From Actinomycetota bacterium (GTDB lineage Bacteria; Actinomycetota; Actinomycetes; Streptosporangiales; Streptosporangiaceae): a DNA stretch of 8,346 nucleotides. Below are positions 1-5,860 of this stretch, piece by piece. The stretch lies in contig PLIQ01000102.1 of the NCBI GenBank assembly GCA_003140115.1, positions 1 to 8,346 on the forward strand, in the 5' to 3' direction. Numbering within the stretch: position 1 is the stretch's first letter; the number at the start of each line of letters is the position of its first letter. The translations under genes and the position numbers were made by a program. The notes below the pieces were generated by a model. The model had not been told where the DNA came from. It made no database searches and was given only the letters and a program-made list of their open reading frames with translations.

Positions 1-1013
1 AACGGCGCGGGTGCCGCCCGGCCGACCCCGCCGCCCCCGGGCGCGCCCTGGGTCATCATGCCGCGGTTGCCCAGCGAGTCGGCCTCGTCGAAGAAGACGA
101 TCACCCCGCCGTAGCGCAGCGCGAGCCGGCGCAGCTTGCGGAACAGCGACTTGACCTTGAGGATGCCGACGCCCATGAACATGTTGATGAACGCGCCCGG
201 ATCCACGAACACGTAAGGCTTGCCGGTCTCGCCCGCGACCGCCTCGGCCATCAGCGTCTTGCCGGTCCCGGGGGGACCCCACAGCAGCAGGCCGCCGGGC
301 ACGTAGCCGCCCTTTTCCTCCACGATCTCCGGGTTCTCCAGGAAGATGATGTTCTCCTTGACCCGCTCGAGCACGTGGTCCTGGCCCCAGACATCAGAGA
401 ACCTGGTCTTGATGTCATCGGGGTAGTACACGTCCACTCCGCCCCGGGACATGAACCAGAACAGCGCGACGAACTGGAGCACCACGAACAAGAGCGTGAA
501 CATGACCTGCAGCACGTAGGGCAGCACGTGCCAGATCAGCTCGGGTCCCTTGAGCAGCGCGAGCAGGGGCGTGGTGTGAATGATCTTCCCGGTGACCACC
601 GCGACCACGGCGATCCAGAACACCCACTTCAGCAGCCGCGATATGCGGAACCTGGTCCAGTCCGAGATCCGGCGGTGGGTAAGCCGCTCCATCCCCCCGA
701 AAACCATCCAGGTCCAGAACCGGTTGTAGCCCCGCGCGTGCTCGCTGATCAGGAAGTGGATCTGGCGGAGCAGCTCCAGCCCGAGCAGGACGAACACCCA
801 CCAGCCGGAGCGCACCTCGATCCGTACCGCGTCCGAGAACCCCACCAGGGGGTCGTTCGCCATCACGGACCAGACCAGGATGATCCACACCACGCCGAGC
901 AGAATCAGGAACTTGATCCGGTCCCAGAAGGCCAGGGGCTTGCGGGTCTGCCGGTCCTCGTCCCTCGGGCGCCCGCCGGGAGGCAGTCCGGTGGCGGCGC
1001 GGGCGTTCCTCAT
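1..1013 (-). CDS. membrane-anchored FtsH-like AAA+ ATPase, C-terminus outside window
   Basis: The first 337 residues are present and the reading frame runs off the left edge. Four hydrophobic stretches (about residues 34-53, 70-88, 127-142 and 163-188) precede a AAA+ domain. That domain has Walker A GPPGTGKT (246-253), an FtsH-type pore-loop segment NMFMGVG (277-283) and Walker B VIVFFDEAD (304-312). Seen in sequence: FtsH-like order and pore loop, which suggests an ATP-driven unfoldase facing the cytoplasm. Unlike bacterial FtsH (two TM helices around a small external domain), the N-terminus looks four-helical. After Walker B comes a Gly/Ala/Pro-rich loop (about 318-337). Arg fingers and any M41 zinc protease domain (HEXXH) would lie off the window, so protease activity cannot be judged. 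The ATG start is supported by AGGAG at 1020-1024, six bases upstream, and by an ATGA overlap with the preceding lipoprotein gene, implying translational coupling. Confidence 0.9.
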   Translation of the reverse strand, partial: MRNARAATGLPPGGRPRDEDRQTRKPLAFWDRIKFLILLGVVWIILVWSVMANDPLVGFSDAVRIEVRSGWWVFVLLGLELLRQIHFLISEHARGYNRFWTWMVFGGMERLTHRRISDWTRFRISRLLKWVFWIAVVAVVTGKIIHTTPLLALLKGPELIWHVLPYVLQVMFTLLFVVLQFVALFWFMSRGGVDVYYPDDIKTRFSDVWGQDHVLERVKENIIFLENPEIVEEKGGYVPGGLLLWGPPGTGKTLMAEAVAGETGKPYVFVDPGAFINMFMGVGILKVKSLFRKLRRLALRYGGVIVFFDEADSLGNRGMMTQGAPGGGGVGRAAPAP

Positions 1014-1669
1014 GACGAGCTCCTGATGGTAAACGACGACATCACATCGTTGATCTCGGTCTGGTCAGTGCTGTAGCAGCTGGTCGTGCAGTGAAGCACC
1101 ATGAAGTAGACGGTGGTGTCCTCGGCGTTCGTGAGCGCGATCTCGTCGAAGGTGTCGGTCGAGCCCTCGTAGGTGTAGTCGAACGTCTCCCGGACCCCGT
1201 GCACCCCCAAGCCCGGCGTGAGTACCTGGTCGCGGATCTGCTTGAAATCGGTGAGCGGGAACCCGGCGGGCTCGTCCCCGCGCGCGGTGGAGCTGACCGG
1301 CAGGAAGAAGTCACGCAGCGCGTCGTAGGACAGCCCCTGGCTCGCGGTCGAGGTCAGCGCGCCGATCTCGGCGAACACGAACGGCTGGTCGGCGCCGAAG
1401 GACAGGAAGTCGTCGGCGTCGGGCTTCGAGCCGGCCTGGTACGCGACCTGCCAGCCGGAGCCCGCGCTGCCCAGCACCGCTTCCATCGCTTTGCTGAGCG
1501 CGCCGGCGTTGATCTGGTGCCAGCCGTACGGGACCTTGAAGTAGGTGCTCTGGCTGGAGTTGGCCACATACGTGTACTGCGGCGCGCCGCACCCAGTAAC
1601 GGTGACCCCGAGGAGAAGCGCGCATCCCCCGACGAGGCCCTTTGCCACGCGGTGGGCCATGCTCGCCAA
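1010..1669 (-). CDS. putative secreted lipoprotein of unknown function
   Basis: The protein has 219 residues. It begins with a lipoprotein signal peptide: a basic start (AHRVAKG), a hydrophobic stretch (GGCALLLGVTV) and the lipobox VTGC, so Cys27 should be lipidated and the mature protein anchored outside the membrane. The TTG at 1669 is chosen because GGAGG (1679-1683) lies nine bases upstream. ATG at 1660 is the alternative (216 aa, same signal peptide), but its Shine-Dalgarno spacing of 18 is too long. A longer frame from 1786 would bury the signal peptide and is unlikely. The mature part is alpha/beta-like, ends in a segment rich in predicted strands, and has a Cys194-x3-Cys198 pair that could form a disulfide outside the cell. 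The VPYGW start and the SFTIRSS end faintly recall PsbP/Mog1-like lipoproteins; this is a weak impression only. It is coupled by ATGA to the downstream AAA+ ATPase, so a shared envelope role is inferred. Confidence 0.85.
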   Translation of the reverse strand: MASMAHRVAKGLVGGCALLLGVTVTGCGAPQYTYVANSSQSTYFKVPYGWHQINAGALSKAMEAVLGSAGSGWQVAYQAGSKPDADDFLSFGADQPFVFAEIGALTSTASQGLSYDALRDFFLPVSSTARGDEPAGFPLTDFKQIRDQVLTPGLGVHGVRETFDYTYEGSTDTFDEIALTNAEDTTVYFMVLHCTTSCYSTDQTEINDVMSSFTIRSSS

Positions 1670-1678
1670 GAGGTGAGA

Positions 1679-1683
1679 CCTCC
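1679..1683 (-). promoter_or_regulatory. Shine-Dalgarno GGAGG deciding the lipoprotein start
   Basis: GGAGG on the minus strand is nine bases from the in-frame TTG at 1669 and 18 bases from the ATG at 1660. The spacing favours the TTG start. No better Shine-Dalgarno sits closer to the ATG. Confidence 0.6.
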
Positions 1684-1698
1684 ACGTAGGGACTACGT
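1684..1698. repeat. inverted repeat ACGTAG-GGA-CTACGT upstream of lipoprotein gene
   Basis: Perfect 6-base arms are separated by GGA. The repeat lies directly between the likely -10 box (1706-1711) and the Shine-Dalgarno (1679-1683), that is, at the predicted start of the transcript. This is where a repressor operator would sit. It could also form a small hairpin next to the ribosome binding site. No regulator gene is in the window. Confidence 0.4.
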
Positions 1699-1705
1699 AA
1701 TGCCA

Positions 1706-1711
1706 ATTATG
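1706..1711 (-). promoter_or_regulatory. possible -10 box (CATAAT) for the lipoprotein/AAA+ operon
   Basis: CATAAT on the minus strand matches the housekeeping -10 consensus at five of six positions. It would place transcription start near 1699, about 30 bases before the TTG start codon. The -35 region at 17-18 bases spacing (TGTACC or CTGTAC) is poor, so this is either an activator-dependent promoter or a chance match. Confidence 0.35.
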
Positions 1712-1742
1712 CCGCCTTCGCCCGCATTGGTACAGGTCTCGA

Positions 1743-1758
1743 GCGGATAACAATCCGC
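1743..1758. repeat. inverted repeat GCGGAT-AACA-ATCCGC, lac-operator-like
   Basis: Perfect 6-base arms flank AACA. The repeat is 32 bases upstream of the candidate -10 box of the lipoprotein gene and 175 bases upstream of the divergent DUF3618 gene. The stretch 1741-1754 (GAGCGGATAACAAT) is identical to the core of the E. coli lacO1 operator. It could be a binding site for a transcription factor acting on either divergent gene; that is inference. Confidence 0.4.
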
Positions 1759-1850
1759 ACCAGACCAGGCCAATCACGGTCGGCACGAGATTGTTTTCCC
1801 TGCGGGTTCCGCGTTGAAACCGCGGGCCGTCCGGCCGCCAGCGGCGTGGT

Positions 1851-1870
1851 GGCCCGCCGCGCCGCGGGCC
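1851..1870. repeat. 20-base GC-rich palindrome
   Basis: A 20-base palindrome, GGCCCGC/GCGGGCC at the outer arms, with one mismatched pair (position 8 with 13). It lies 63 bases before the DUF3618 start codon. No T-run follows on either strand, so it is not a classical terminator. It may be a leader hairpin, a binding site, or simply a product of high GC content. Confidence 0.3.
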
Positions 1871-1933
1871 TCCTGCTAGCCTGCGCGATCACCGCCAGAG
1901 GCGACGGGCAGGACCACAACGGAGGGACAACGC

Positions 1934-2155
1934 ATGACCGCGCATGAACTTAAGCAGGGGATCGAGCGAACCCGTGAGCATCTCGGGGAGACGATCGACG
2001 AACTGGCCGGCCAGGCCGACATCAAAGCCCGGGCCTCCGGCGTGTTCGGCCGGGTCAGGCAGAGCCAGGTGCTGCAGCGCCGCTGGCCGGTGGCGGTGGT
2101 GGCCGGCGTCCTCGTTGCCGGATCGGTGATCATCCGGCGGCGGCGGCGCACGTAA
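1934..2155 (+). CDS. DUF3618 family small membrane-anchored protein
   Basis: The protein has 73 residues. The N-terminal half (about 4-30) is an amphipathic, charged helix with the DUF3618 pattern: IERTREHLGETIDELAGQAD, followed by a basic stretch (KARASGVFGRVRQ). Residues 51-67 (WPVAVVAGVLVAGSVII) form one membrane helix, and the protein ends in a run of arginines. It should therefore be tail-anchored with the charged part in the cytoplasm. DUF3618 proteins are common in actinobacteria, and their function is not established. The start is well supported by GGAGGG at 1921-1926, seven bases before ATG. It is the first gene of a rightward group. The next gene, a YnfA homologue, starts 76 bases downstream, so co-transcription is possible but not shown. 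Confidence 0.85.
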   Translation: MTAHELKQGIERTREHLGETIDELAGQADIKARASGVFGRVRQSQVLQRRWPVAVVAGVLVAGSVIIRRRRRT

Positions 2156-2231
2156 GGCATAGCCGGCTGACCAGGCGCATGGCGGTTCCGGGCCGGGGCC
2201 TGCCGACCGGTCCGGGCGCTAAGGTCGGGCC

Positions 2232-2570
2232 ATGAACGTCATACGCAGCATCGGGTTGTTCGCCGCCGCCGGCCTCGCGGAGATCGGCGGCGGCTACCTG
2301 ATCTGGCGGTGGCTGCGCGAGGGCGCCTCCTGGCCGGTCGGCCTGGCGGGCGCGCTCATCCTGGTCGGGTACGGGGTCATCCCGACCTTTCAGTCCTCCG
2401 CCGACTTCGGCCGGGTCTACGCCGCCTACGGCGGCGTGTTCGTGATCATGAGCCTGCTCTGGGGCTGGGGGGTCGACGGGCGCCGGCCGGACAATTACGA
2501 CTGGCTGGGCGCCGTCATCGTGGCGGTGGGCGTCGTGGTGATCTTCTTCAGCCCGCGGCAGGCGTGGTGA
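2232..2570 (+). CDS. YnfA/UPF0060 family integral membrane protein
   Basis: The protein has 112 residues, the usual size for the YnfA (UPF0060) family, with four membrane helices (about 5-25, 35-52, 64-80 and 91-107). Family hallmarks are visible: AGLAEIGGGYLIW with the conserved intramembrane Glu17, FGRVYAAYGGVFV (59-71), and DGRRPDNYDWLGA (82-94). YnfA proteins have the small-multidrug-resistance (SMR) fold and in some bacteria have been linked to efflux; the substrate here is unknown. The ATG is preceded by a modest AAGG (2221-2224) seven bases upstream. The stop codon TGA is fused with the next start as TGATG, so the downstream decarboxylase is very likely translated by coupling. That arrangement suggests the substrate might be an amine made by the neighbour (inference). 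Confidence 0.92.
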   Translation: MNVIRSIGLFAAAGLAEIGGGYLIWRWLREGASWPVGLAGALILVGYGVIPTFQSSADFGRVYAAYGGVFVIMSLLWGWGVDGRRPDNYDWLGAVIVAVGVVVIFFSPRQAW

Positions 2571-4006
2571 TGACCGATCCGCGCGATCCGCTCGGCCTGG
2601 CCGCCGACGCCCCGCTGCTGGCCGCCTGGCTGAACTGGACGGAGCAGGCCGCGGCCGGGACGCTGACGCCGATGAGCACGCCGGGGCACAAGCAGCGCCA
2701 GGACCTGACCGGCGCGGTGGTGGCGGGCGACGCGCCGCTGTACGGCGGGCTGGCCGCGATCAAGCAGGCCGACCAGTTGCTGGCCGACGCGCAGGCGCGC
2801 GCGGCCGCGCTCTGGGGCGCCGACTGGTGCCGTTTCTCGGTGGCCGGGTCTACCCACGGGAACCAGGCGTTCTGCCTGGCCCTCGGCCAGCCCGGGCAGG
2901 AAGTGATCATCACCCGCACCATGCACCGGTCGCTGCTGCTCGGGCTGGTGCTGGCCGGGCTGCGGCCGGTCTGGGTCCGGCCGGAGATCGATCCGGGCTC
3001 CGGGCTGCCCGCCGCGGTGGCGGTGCAGGCCGTCCGGGACGCGCTGGCCGCGCACCCGGCGGCCTGCGGCGTGATCTTGGGCGACCCGTCCTACGTCGGG
3101 ACCACCGGCGACCTGGCCGGGCACGCCCGGGTCGCGCACGAGGCCGGGGTGCCGCTCATCGTCGACGCGGCCTGGGCCGCCTACCTGGGCTTTCACCCCG
3201 GCCTGCCGCAGCACGCGATCGCGGCCGGTGCCGACGGGCTGGTGACCAGCGCGCATAAGACGCTGCCCGCCTACACCCAGGGCGCGTTGCTGCTGGCCAG
3301 GACCGACCGCCTGGATGTGGCCCGGCTGAACCGGGCCTTCGAGGCCACCCACACGACCAGCCCGGCCGGCTCGATCTTGGCCAGCATCGACGCCTCCCGG
3401 GCCCTGCTGGCCCGGGAGGGGCAGCGGCTGTGCGGCCGGCTGCTGCACGGTGTGGCGGCGGCCCGCCGGCGGCTGCGCGAGGTGCCGGGCGTGGACGTGC
3501 TGGACGGCCCGGGGGTTGACCCGGCCAAGCTCGTGGTACTGCTGGCCGGCACCGGGGCAAACGGGAGCCTGGTAGAAGCGGACCTGATCGCCGCGGGCAT
3601 GCCGGTGGAGATGGGCGACCGGGATATCGTCGTCCCCATCCCGTCGATCGCCGACGACGAAAACCAGCTGGCCGCGTTCACCGAGGTCCTGATCGCCTCG
3701 ATCGAGCGGCGCCGCGGCACGCCCCGCAGCCCGGCCGCGGCGGCCGTCTGGACGGTACAGCCGCAGACGGTGCTGTCCCCCCGGGAGGCGTTCTTCGCGC
3801 CGAACGAGACCGTCCCGGCGAGCGCGGCCGTCGGCCGGATCAGCGCCGAACTGGTCGCGCCCTACCCGCCCGGGGTCCCGGTGCTGGCCCCGGGGGAGCT
3901 CATTACCGAGCAGGCGCTACTCGCGCTGCGTGAGGTGGCCGCCGACGGGGGCCGGATCGCCTACGCGGCCGACGCCAGCCTCGGGAGCTTCCAGGTCGTC
4001 GCCTGA
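2570..4006 (+). CDS. PLP-dependent Orn/Lys/Arg decarboxylase family protein
   Basis: The protein has 478 residues, matching the short (about 480 aa) Bacillus-type branch of the group III fold-type I decarboxylases, without the N-terminal wing domain of the E. coli enzymes. Visible motifs are TPGHKQ (37-42), GSTHGN for PLP phosphate binding (93-98), His119 in the TMHRS segment (ring-stacking position), Asp199 in VDAAW (pyridine nitrogen), Lys230 in [11 protein letters not shown] (Schiff base), EATHTTSP (258-265) and the C-terminal domain signature [13 protein letters not shown] (431-443). All expected catalytic residues are present, so an active enzyme that removes CO2 from a basic amino acid is likely; arginine, lysine or ornithine cannot be told apart by eye. 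ATG at 2570 overlaps the ynfA stop (TGATG). GTG at 2567, also in frame, is an alternative. The last 29 codons overlap the convergent MFS gene. Confidence 0.93.
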   Translation: MTDPRDPLGLAADAPLLAAWLNWTEQAAAGTLTPMSTPGHKQRQDLTGAVVAGDAPLYGGLAAIKQADQLLADAQARAAALWGADWCRFSVAGSTHGNQAFCLALGQPGQEVIITRTMHRSLLLGLVLAGLRPVWVRPEIDPGSGLPAAVAVQAVRDALAAHPAACGVILGDPSYVGTTGDLAGHARVAHEAGVPLIVDAAWAAYLGFHPGLPQHAIAAGADGLVTSAHKTLPAYTQGALLLARTDRLDVARLNRAFEATHTTSPAGSILASIDASRALLAREGQRLCGRLLHGVAAARRRLREVPGVDVLDGPGVDPAKLVVLLAGTGANGSLVEADLIAAGMPVEMGDRDIVVPIPSIADDENQLAAFTEVLIASIERRRGTPRSPAAAAVWTVQPQTVLSPREAFFAPNETVPASAAVGRISAELVAPYPPGVPVLAPGELITEQALLALREVAADGGRIAYAADASLGSFQVVA

Positions 4007-5755
4007 TTCCACCTCAGCCGAGGCGACGATGGCCTGCTCGTCGTGCACGTAACGGCGGCCCCGCAGCAGTGAGGCCACGGCCGCGACCAGGCACGCCACG
4101 ATGGCGAAGTCGAACGCGATGTTCAGGCCGTGCTGGAACGGCGCCGAGATCAGCGACGGGAAGAACGTGTGGCCGGTGAGGTACGCGGCGTGGCTGGCAG
4201 GCAGCTTGCTGAGCGCGGGACCCAGCAAGGTGCTGATCGGGTTGTAGCCCAGCAGCGCGGCGAACAAGATCGAGACCGGCGGCAGCGCGGCCAGCTTGGC
4301 CGCATCGGCCGCCGAGACGCCCTGGGCCACCAGGCCGTGGTTGAGCGTCGCGGGTAGCGACGAGGCCAGGCCCAGGATGATCAGCGTGAAGAAGATGCCG
4401 ATGGACAGGACCATGGCCGAGTTCTGGAAGGTGGCGCTCATGCCCGCGCCGACGCCGCGGCGCTCGGGCGGCAGGCTGTTCATGATCCCGGCCCGGTTGG
4501 GCGAGGCGAACAAGCCCATGCCGATCCCGTTCAGCAGCAGGATGAGCGCGAACTGCCAGTACCTGAAGTCCACCGGAAGCAGCTCGAGCAGCCCGAACGA
4601 GAGCGCGGCCACCACCATGCCGCCGGTGGCGAAGGGCCGGGCGCCGAACCGGTCGGACAGCCAGCCCGAGGCCGGCCCGGCGATCAGGAAGCCGACGGTC
4701 AGCGGCAGCATCGCGATCCCGGCCCACAGCGGGGTCCGCTCGAAACTGTAGCCGTGGATCGGCAGGTAGATGCCCTGCAGCCAGATGATCAGGACGAACA
4801 TCAGGCCGCCCCGGCCCAGGCCCGCCAGCAGGCTGGCCAGGTTCCCGGCGGTGAACGGCCGGATCCGGAACAGCGCCAGCCGGAACATCGGCTCGGCCAC
4901 CCGGGTCTCGATCACGCAGAACGCCGCGAGCACGGCCAGGCCGCCACCGACCAGGCTGAGCACCAGCGGGCTGGTCCAGCCCATGGTGTGCCCGCCGTAG
5001 GGCTGGATGCCGTAGGTGATGCCGACCAGCACCGCGATCAAGCCCGCGGCGAACGTCACGTTGCCCCACCAGTCCAGCGCGGCCGGCCGCCGGACCCCGA
5101 GCTCACGCAGCTTCAGGTACGACCACGCGGTCCCCAGCACCCCGAACGGGACCGAGACCAGGAAGACGTAACGCCAGCTGATCGGGCCGAGTACGCCGCC
5201 CAGCACCAGGCCGATGAACGAGCCCGCGATCCCGGCCACCTGGTTCAGCCCCAGCGCCAGGCCGCGCTCGCCGGCCGGGAACGCGTCGGTCAAGATCGCG
5301 CTGGAGTTGGCCATCAGCATCGCCCCGCCGACGGCCTGCAGGATCCGCATCCCGATCAGCCACCAGGCGGCTTCGACGCCGTGCAGCCAGGTCACCGAGA
5401 GCAGCACAGAGAACAGGGCGAAGATCGCGAACCCGAGGTTGAACATCCGGACCCGGCCGAACATGTCGCCCAGCCGGCCGAAGCTGACCACCAGCACCGC
5501 GGTGACCACCAGGTAGCCCATGAGCAGCCATAGCAGCAGCGAGGTGTTGCCGGGCTGCAGCGGGTTGACCCCGATGCCGCGGAAGATGTCCGGCAGCGCG
5601 ATCAGCATGATCGAGGAGTTGATGGTGGCCATCAGCATGCCGAGCGTCGTGTTGGACAACGCGATCCACTTGTACCGCGGCCCAGGCCCCGGCTGACTGA
5701 CGGGACCCGGCTGACTGGCGGGCATCACGGATGGCGAGGCGGAAGCAGACGGCAC
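3917..5755 (-). CDS. DHA2-type 14-TM MFS exporter
   Basis: The protein has 612 residues with 14 predicted membrane helices, the layout of the drug:H+ antiporter-2 (EmrB/QacA) family, which exports drugs or metabolites using the proton gradient. Motif A is clear ([12 protein letters not shown], 93-104), as is the TM5 region with [17 protein letters not shown] (182-198). The TM1 segment reads [14 protein letters not shown] (44-57) and lacks the Asp usually found in the DHA2 motif D1 (LDxTIVNVALP). The N-terminus carries a six-residue repeat SQPGP(V/G). A long hydrophilic, acidic tail (about 568-612) follows TM14. GTG at 5755 is chosen because GGAGGA (5761-5766) lies five bases upstream. The gene has its own promoter and operator-like palindrome just upstream, so it is probably induced by a ligand of a separate regulator. 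The stop lies inside the convergent decarboxylase gene. Confidence 0.93.
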   Translation of the reverse strand: MPSASASPSVMPASQPGPVSQPGPGPRYKWIALSNTTLGMLMATINSSIMLIALPDIFRGIGVNPLQPGNTSLLLWLLMGYLVVTAVLVVSFGRLGDMFGRVRMFNLGFAIFALFSVLLSVTWLHGVEAAWWLIGMRILQAVGGAMLMANSSAILTDAFPAGERGLALGLNQVAGIAGSFIGLVLGGVLGPISWRYVFLVSVPFGVLGTAWSYLKLRELGVRRPAALDWWGNVTFAAGLIAVLVGITYGIQPYGGHTMGWTSPLVLSLVGGGLAVLAAFCVIETRVAEPMFRLALFRIRPFTAGNLASLLAGLGRGGLMFVLIIWLQGIYLPIHGYSFERTPLWAGIAMLPLTVGFLIAGPASGWLSDRFGARPFATGGMVVAALSFGLLELLPVDFRYWQFALILLLNGIGMGLFASPNRAGIMNSLPPERRGVGAGMSATFQNSAMVLSIGIFFTLIILGLASSLPATLNHGLVAQGVSAADAAKLAALPPVSILFAALLGYNPISTLLGPALSKLPASHAAYLTGHTFFPSLISAPFQHGLNIAFDFAIVACLVAAVASLLRGRRYVHDEQAIVASAEVESGDDLEAPEAGVGRVGDPAPVGGHLTQRE

Positions 5756-5776
5756 GGCACTCCTCCGGGCGGGTCC

Positions 5777-5810
5777 AGAATTACTTGCTTAGTAGCAAGC
5801 AACTAATTCT
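5777..5810. promoter_or_regulatory. 34-base near-perfect palindrome, likely repressor operator
   Basis: On the minus strand the outer arms are AGAATTA and TAATTCT and the inner arms are TTGCTT and AAGCAA, around a central TA. Of 17 base pairs, 14 match; mismatches are at pair 8 and the two pairs flanking the centre. It is AT-rich within a very GC-rich region. It begins seven bases downstream of the -10 box of the MFS gene, so a bound protein would cover the transcription start. The layout suits a dimeric MarR- or TetR-type repressor, as is common for DHA2 exporters. No such regulator gene is in the window. Confidence 0.75.
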
Positions 5811-5816
5811 GCTTCC

Positions 5817-5845
5817 AGTATCTTCCCGCCCGCCGTGCGGATCAA
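5817..5845 (-). promoter_or_regulatory. sigma-70-type promoter of the MFS exporter
   Basis: On the minus strand, -35 TTGATC (5840-5845) and -10 GATACT (5817-5822) are exactly 17 bases apart; each matches the consensus at four of six positions. Predicted transcription start is near 5810, at the edge of the palindrome, giving a 5' leader of about 55 bases. The -35 box begins 16 bases past the stop codon of the upstream helicase gene, so the exporter can be transcribed separately from it. Confidence 0.6.
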
Positions 5846-5860
5846 GACGTGCGGTTCCGC

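Noticed and set aside
375..1750. Long plus-strand open frames (375-1076 and 1091-1750)
   Set aside because: They lie antisense to the AAA+ ATPase and lipoprotein genes, are rich in Arg, Gly, His and Pro as expected for GC-rich shadow frames, and match no family.
1670..1786. Longer lipoprotein start at 1786
   Set aside because: It would put 39 residues before the signal peptide; the Shine-Dalgarno at 1679-1683 and the lipobox favour the start at 1669 or 1660.
2309..2569. N-terminal extension of the decarboxylase frame back to 2309
   Set aside because: This part overlaps ynfA out of frame, encodes Arg/Gly-rich sequence unlike the family, and the family N-terminus fits the ATG at 2570.
2495..3448. 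317-codon minus-strand open frame
   Set aside because: It is antisense to the decarboxylase, whose catalytic motifs are all present; composition is Gln/Pro/Arg/Gly-rich shadow type.
4754..5533. 259-codon plus-strand open frame
   Set aside because: It is antisense to the membrane helices of the MFS exporter; the Gln/Asp/His/Arg-rich product is the typical reverse of hydrophobic codons.
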